Source: Nanobdellota archaeon
Lineage (GTDB): Archaea; Nanobdellota; Nanobdellia; SCGC-AAA011-G17; GW2011-AR20
Direction: 5' to 3'
Assembly (NCBI GenBank): GCA_018819375.1
Contig: JAHJQH010000025.1
Span: forward strand, 1-8,906
Length of the DNA stretch: 8,906 nt
The notes below the pieces were generated by a model. The model made no database searches and had not been told where the DNA came from. It saw only the letters and a list, made by a program, of their open reading frames with translations. The translations under genes were made by a program, and so were the position numbers. Of this stretch, positions 5,901-8,906 are shown in pieces. Positions within the stretch are counted from its first letter, which is position 1; the number at the start of each line of letters is the position of its first letter.

Positions 5901-5990
5901 ATGGTAAATAAAAAAAAGGGAAAGACAAAAAGAAAAAAAGCTAAGAAGAAGTCTTTTTCTAAAAAGAATGTTAAAGGATTTTGGAAATGA
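5901..5990 (+). CDS. 29-residue lysine-rich peptide, coupled to PIN remnant
   Basis: A strong ribosome-binding site, GGAGGTGA at 5891-5898, stands 2 nt before ATG. The frame encodes 29 residues, more than half of them Lys or Arg, ending KKNVKGFWK. The stop codon overlaps the ATG of the following PIN-domain reading frame (ATGA at 5987-5990). This is the usual layout of antitoxin-toxin pairs, in which the first gene is the antitoxin. A 29-residue product is very short for a VapB-type antitoxin, so it may be a shortened relic, a genuine micro-antitoxin or a translation-coupling leader. I recognise no family. The basic composition suggests nucleic-acid contact, by inference only. The best evidence for a real gene is the ribosome-binding site and the overlap. 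Confidence 0.5.
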   Translation: MVNKKKGKTKRKKAKKKSFSKKNVKGFWK

Positions 5991-6177
5991 AAGTTTATTT
6001 TGATACAAATATATGGATAGATTTCTTCTTGATCACTATGCAAATAAATTGAAATGTGATTATTTTATTACCGGAGATAAAAGTTTAATAGACTTGATTA
6101 ATGAAAGTCCTGAAATAACCCAAATAATTGATTTTACTTCTGTTCTGAGTCGTGAGGATTTTTTGAATTGGGTTTAG
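5987..6177 (+). pseudogene. PIN-domain (VapC-like) ribonuclease, internally deleted and frameshifted
   Basis: The first frame starts MKVYFDTNIWIDF, the classical PIN N-terminus with its catalytic Asp (D6), then runs out after 21 codons at a TGA (6050-6052). In the -1 frame, from about 6031, the sequence resumes as DHYANKLKCDYFITGDKSLI and continues to SREDFLNWV, stopping at 6175-6177. This is the C-terminal third of a PIN domain with the late TGD motif. Intact PIN proteins have about 130 residues; only ~60 remain, so roughly 70 residues including the central acidic residues have been lost together with the frame. VapC-type toxins cleave RNA, and this copy should be inactive. Its 3' end overlaps the thyX 3' end on the other strand by 44 bp. 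Confidence 0.75.
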
Positions 6178-7471
6178 AGCAAACTCCACAAGGTTCTTTT
6201 TCTGGACATCTTCCAAATGTTATTCCTTGAGGAACAGCATATTTTCCTAATTCAGGAGATTCTCTTTTAATGCAATGTGCCATTTGTTGAGCAATACCTC
6301 TAATTTCCCATTGTGCTTTAGTACACGTCCTTTTACCAATGGAATAAACTGCATTCCACCCATTTATGTGTATTAGGTCGTGGATGATTAAATTATGGGG
6401 CAAAACCCCAAATAATTCAGGATTCCCTCTTTGGGTTTTAATAAACTCTAAAGATTTTTCTGTTATTTGTTTATATTTTTCTTCAAAAGGTGTTTCTTTG
6501 ATGCTTTCTGGGGTTATATAAAAACCACTTCGAATTGCATGAGGAAGAGATTCAATACTTTGATTCCATGTTCTCTGTCTTGTTGCTTGATGAAATGTAA
6601 CAATAGACATAGGAACTAAGAAAGTAAAGTGATAATGTTTAAGATTTGCTAGTTCTACCTCATCTTTTTCCATAACTGCCTTTTCAATGTTTTTAGGGTT
6701 CATCTTTATTTTAGAAGAATCAATTAAGGATACTACTAAACTATGCCCGCCCCTTTCTAAATAATCTTCAAGACTTTGATTTTTATTTGCAAATAGTTGA
6801 GAAGAAGGAAACCAAGAAAGTACTTCGTAATTATTTTCTCTTTTTTCCATAAGTTGTGGAGCAACTCTTTTTGCAGATAATACCATTTGTTTTATTGTAT
6901 CTCTTGTTTCATTGAGAATAGGAAACCTATCGACAATAGAATCTAAATGCATCAATTCTCTTGCATTCCAAGCAGATTGTATAGTTGTTTTTGTGTATAA
7001 TGGGAGAATAAATCTTGCATCTTCAGAAGGAATTTTTGCTTCTTGCATTGTAGCATATAATTGAAATTGTTCTTGCATAATCTTTTCAGCATCAGTTCCT
7101 TTTAATTCATTAGGTAAATAAAACCCTCTTTCTGCTGTTGCTCTTCTTAAAGATTGTTGAAGGTGGGAAGCATATTCAGGTGCACATAATAACAAGGTTG
7201 AAGCCCTTGTTAAATTATCAATAGAAAATATAAAAAAAGACTGATCAAGGACAGCACCATGATTTCTTCCAGATGTTTCTTGAAATATCTTTTCTTTCCT
7301 TTTTTCATAATCTTTCCTTAATATCTCTTCTTTGTGTATCTGAGAAGATGCCGATTCACTAAAACAACCTCTTGCCCCACAAGAAGCTGGGTCTTCAGCA
7401 TCCCAGTTTTCTTTAGGATTTTGAACCCATGCTATTAATTTAACATGTTTTGGAAATTTTTCTGTTTTCAT
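6134..7471 (-). CDS. thyX: Flavin-dependent thymidylate synthase, tandem ThyX type
   Basis: This enzyme would make dTMP from dUMP with methylene-tetrahydrofolate, using FAD and NAD(P)H. The 445-residue chain is about twice a standard ThyX (~220-250) and contains two related halves. Half 1 (~8-200) begins HVKLIAWVQNP (9-19), has QSLRRA (106-111) where the RHR-x-x-S-type motif should be, and DARFILPLYTKTT...NARELMHL (151-176). Half 2 (~275-405) has HFTFLVPMSIVTFHQ (281-295), TRQRTWNQSIES (297-308) and RTCTKAQWEIRGIA (381-394). Long double-domain ThyX proteins occur in several archaeal and bacterial groups. The C-terminal tail holds Cys at 422, 428 and 431 (CPEKEPCGVC), a possible metal site. 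Half 1 lacks the RHR triad, so it may be structural while half 2 carries catalysis; this division is an inference. A TATA box 27 nt upstream supports the start. Confidence 0.82.
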   Translation of the reverse strand: MKTEKFPKHVKLIAWVQNPKENWDAEDPASCGARGCFSESASSQIHKEEILRKDYEKRKEKIFQETSGRNHGAVLDQSFFIFSIDNLTRASTLLLCAPEYASHLQQSLRRATAERGFYLPNELKGTDAEKIMQEQFQLYATMQEAKIPSEDARFILPLYTKTTIQSAWNARELMHLDSIVDRFPILNETRDTIKQMVLSAKRVAPQLMEKRENNYEVLSWFPSSQLFANKNQSLEDYLERGGHSLVVSLIDSSKIKMNPKNIEKAVMEKDEVELANLKHYHFTFLVPMSIVTFHQATRQRTWNQSIESLPHAIRSGFYITPESIKETPFEEKYKQITEKSLEFIKTQRGNPELFGVLPHNLIIHDLIHINGWNAVYSIGKRTCTKAQWEIRGIAQQMAHCIKRESPELGKYAVPQGITFGRCPEKEPCGVCSKPNSKNPHDSEQK

Positions 7472-7494
7472 CTTATTTGGATTAATCCCCTTTG

Positions 7495-7502
7495 TTTATA
7501 TC
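7495..7502 (-). promoter_or_regulatory. TATA box for thyX
   Basis: On the minus strand the sequence reads GGATATAAAC, centred 27-28 nt before the thyX ATG. A leaderless transcript is predicted. Confidence 0.6.
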
Positions 7503-7636
7503 CTTTTGTTTGATTAAACCTATTTATCTTAAAGGTAGTTTTTGATTGTCCTTTGGTTAAGTTGAATCAAAAGTCTTAAATACGGCCCTTGTATTCTGAT
7601 TTATGTGATTAAAATGACTATAACAAATCAAATGAC

Positions 7637-7658
7637 AAGTGGTGGTTTGGTTCATCAC
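7637..7658 (+). other. Small hairpin upstream of tRNA-His
   Basis: AGTGGTG (7637-7643) pairs with CATCACT (7652-7658) with one G-T pair around an 8-nt loop. It lies in the otherwise featureless 234-bp gap between the divergent thyX and tRNA-His genes. A 22-codon ATG frame at 7614-7682 covers it but has no ribosome-binding site. Its function is unknown. Confidence 0.25.
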
Positions 7659-7673
7659 TGGTATAGGGAAAGA

Positions 7674-7681
7674 TTTATTTA
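7674..7681 (+). promoter_or_regulatory. TATA-like box for tRNA-His
   Basis: TTTATTTA is centred about 28 nt before the mature tRNA 5' end at 7706, so the transcript would start within a few nucleotides of the tRNA. Confidence 0.5.
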
Positions 7682-7705
7682 GTCAGAGTTCTATTGAAGT
7701 TTTAT

Positions 7706-7925
7706 GGCGGTCGTGGTCTAATGGTTATGACTCAGGCCTGTGGAGTGAAGCTTTTAGGAAAAGCTTCAGCAAAATGGAGCTTTTAGACAAAGGTGAACAA
7801 AGTTCACCGAGCCTTCGTTCAACTTCGTTTTATGAAGGAAAAGCTCCTGCAAAACAAAGCTTCGGCAAAAAAACGGAAAAAAATGCAGAAAGCCTGAAAC
7901 CCGAGTTCAACTCTCGGCGACCGCC
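7706..7925 (+). tRNA. tRNA-His (anticodon GUG) with a 147-nt intron
   Basis: The 5' exon (7706-7743) starts with the extra G-1 that pairs with C73 (7925), the hallmark of tRNA-His. The acceptor stem is GCGGTCG (7707-7713) with CGACCGC (7918-7924). The D-stem is GTC/GAC, and the anticodon stem is CAGGC (7733-7737) with GCCTG (7892-7896). The loop is CTGTGG plus A, with anticodon GTG at 7740-7742. The T-arm is CCGAG/CTCGG around TTCAACT. The intron separates positions 37 and 38, the canonical archaeal site. No CCA is encoded. Once spliced, the tRNA has 73 nt including G-1. The gene ends 27 bp before hisS, the synthetase that charges this same tRNA. Co-transcription is plausible because hisS lacks an obvious promoter of its own, although a TTTTT (7928-7932) between them could terminate part of the transcripts. 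Confidence 0.93.
7744..7890 (+). other. tRNA-His intron with bulge-helix-bulge ends
   Basis: The exon-intron ends fit the motif cut by archaeal tRNA splicing endonuclease. CTGT (7738-7741) pairs with GCAG (7885-7888), giving a 4-bp helix with one G-T pair. It is flanked by 3-nt bulges GGA (7742-7744) and AAA (7889-7891), each cut after the second base. The intron-side helix is weak, so the motif may be of the relaxed type. Inside, a 9-bp hairpin GAAGCTTTT/AAAAGCTTC (7747-7767) is followed by a branched fold. That fold has closing stem GGAGCTTTT (7776-7784) with AAAAGCTCC (7839-7847), enclosing hairpins at 7792-7808 and 7812-7838. It is much longer than typical archaeal tRNA introns and contains no coding frame. 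Part of it resembles the array next to tRNA-Glu. Confidence 0.85.
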
Positions 7926-7939
7926 CATTTTTGATTTTA

Positions 7940-7947
7940 GGGGTGAT
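7940..7947 (+). promoter_or_regulatory. Ribosome-binding site of hisS
   Basis: GGGGTGAT stands 5 nt before the hisS ATG and matches the archaeal 16S 3' end (GGTGAT core). It fixes the start at 7953 and, in a region of leaderless genes, suggests hisS is translated from a longer transcript that may include tRNA-His. Confidence 0.7.
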
Positions 7948-7952
7948 GAGAA

Positions 7953-8906
7953 ATGAAACTTGAAACAGCAAAAGGAATGAGGGATATTCCTCCTGAAGAG
8001 AAAATCTTGCAGCAGGAAGTAGTTGACAAGATAAGGGGAATTTTTGAGAGATATGGTTTTTCTCCCTTAGAGACTCCTGTTGTTGAGAGATGGGATGTTC
8101 TTTCTTCTAAATATGCCGGAGGTTCAGAAATCTTGAAAGAAACCTTCAAGTTCAAGGATCAAGGAAAGAGAGAACTTGGGTTGAAATATGATCTTACTGT
8201 TCCTTTTGCAAGATTTATTGGAATGAATCCTAATCTCAAACTTCCTTTTAAAAGGTACCAGATTGAGAAAGTTTTCAGGGATGGTCCCATAAAATTAGGA
8301 AGATACAGGGAATTCTGGCAGTGTGATGTTGATATTGCTGGAAGCTCAAATATACTTGCTGATGCTGAAATTGTTAACCTGATTGTTGATGTTTTTAAGG
8401 AGCTTGGATTGAAAGTGATTGTTAAGGTGAACAACAGGAAATTATTAAATTCCATTCTTGATTATGTTGGTGTTAAGAAAGAGAAATGGGAAGATGTAAT
8501 TATTTCAATAGACAAACTTGAGAAGATTGGTGCTGTAGGTGTTAAGAAAGAGCTGGAGGAAAAGAATGTTGATGCAAGCATCGTAAAAAAGCTCGTTTGG
8601 ATACTTAAGCTTGAGAGTCTCGGAGACATACAGAAAGTTATTGGGGATTGTGAGGGAATAAAAGAACTTGAAGAACTTTTTGGTTATGTCGGGAGCAAGA
8701 ATGTTATTTTTGACGCGTGTCTTGCGAGAGGACTTAGTTACTATACTGGCACGGTTTTTGAAGCTTTCTTGAAGGATTCTAATATTGATAGTTCTGTTGC
8801 AGGGGGAGGCAGGTATGATGAGATGATTGGAAATTTTGTTGGGGGCAGTAGAAAAATCGCTGCTGTCGGAGTTAGTTTTGGGCTTAGTGTGATTATGAAA
8901 GCATTA
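7953..8906 (+). CDS. hisS: Histidyl-tRNA synthetase, N-terminal 318 residues (runs off right edge)
   Basis: The frame is open from ATG at 7953 to the last base of the window, exactly 318 codons with no stop. It is a class II synthetase that charges tRNA-His. KGMRDIPPEE (7-16) is the typical start and motif 1 surrounds GFSPLETPVVE (35-45). LKYDLTVPFARFI (77-89) and motif 2, FKRYQIEKVFRDGP plus RYREFWQCDVDI (99-128), bind ATP and histidine. The histidine-specific loop RGLSYYTGTVFE (259-270) and AGGGRYD (283-289) follow, then motif 3 begins at AVGVSFGLSV (304-313). The histidine loop has Ser where RGLDYYTG is usual. The C-terminal anticodon-binding domain, about 100 residues, lies beyond the edge. 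The gene directly follows tRNA-His. Confidence 0.96.
   Translation, partial: MKLETAKGMRDIPPEEKILQQEVVDKIRGIFERYGFSPLETPVVERWDVLSSKYAGGSEILKETFKFKDQGKRELGLKYDLTVPFARFIGMNPNLKLPFKRYQIEKVFRDGPIKLGRYREFWQCDVDIAGSSNILADAEIVNLIVDVFKELGLKVIVKVNNRKLLNSILDYVGVKKEKWEDVIISIDKLEKIGAVGVKKELEEKNVDASIVKKLVWILKLESLGDIQKVIGDCEGIKELEELFGYVGSKNVIFDACLARGLSYYTGTVFEAFLKDSNIDSSVAGGGRYDEMIGNFVGGSRKIAAVGVSFGLSVIMKAL

Noticed and set aside
5858..6043. Minus-strand 61-codon Phe-rich frame
   Set aside because: It is the complement of the lysine-rich ORF and the PIN N-terminus, and its hydrophobic look is only a consequence of AAA/AAG codons on the other strand.
7639..7956. A 105-codon open frame over tRNA-His and its intron
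   Set aside because: It covers the whole tRNA gene and intron, has no ribosome-binding site, and stops over the hisS start. The tRNA explains the sequence.
7937..8455. Minus-strand frames opposite hisS
   Set aside because: They are shadows of the strongly conserved histidyl-tRNA synthetase frame on the plus strand.

Overview
The window looks like a piece of an AT-rich archaeal genome, probably a small-genome DPANN-type lineage such as Woesearchaeota or Pacearchaeota. The lineage is an inference; the domain is well supported. Support comes from a tRNA-His gene interrupted by a bulge-helix-bulge intron, an archaeal-type tryptophanyl-tRNA synthetase with a KMSSS signature, tandem-type ThyX, and TATA-like boxes centred about 26-28 nt before the start codon of most genes. 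That spacing predicts leaderless mRNAs. Ribosome-binding sites are clear at only two genes, the small basic ORF at 5901 and hisS.

Region 1 (1-1000, minus strand): the N-terminal third of a Fic/DOC-family protein that runs off the left edge, then a small RGG-rich zinc-ribbon protein. Region 2 (about 1000-4105): two divergent paralogous ATPases of the AAA_14/DUF4143 class. The minus-strand copy has a pair of inverted-repeat operators around its TATA box. The plus-strand copy overlaps a stand-alone WYL-domain protein. A roughly 50-bp element occurs in direct orientation at both ends of the minus-strand ATPase gene. Region 3 (4172-4666): tRNA-Glu(UUC) on the minus strand, preceded on its 5' side by a tandem array of 69-bp units that each carry a copy of the first nine nucleotides of the tRNA. 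Region 4 (4667-6177): trpS, then a 29-codon lysine-rich ORF coupled by ATGA overlap to a broken PIN-domain gene. Region 5 (6134-7471, minus): a tandem-domain flavin-dependent thymidylate synthase. Region 6 (7706-8906): tRNA-His(GUG) with a 147-nt intron, then the start of histidyl-tRNA synthetase 27 bp downstream. The hisS reading frame is open to the right edge.

The window mixes informational housekeeping (trpS, hisS, tRNA-Glu, tRNA-His, thyX) with accessory genes (Fic, ATPase/WYL, PIN remnant). The most unusual material is non-coding: the tRNA-Glu-linked 69-bp array, the structured insert in the tRNA-His intron that resembles it, and the duplicated element flanking the first ATPase gene. 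All comparisons were made by eye, without database searches.
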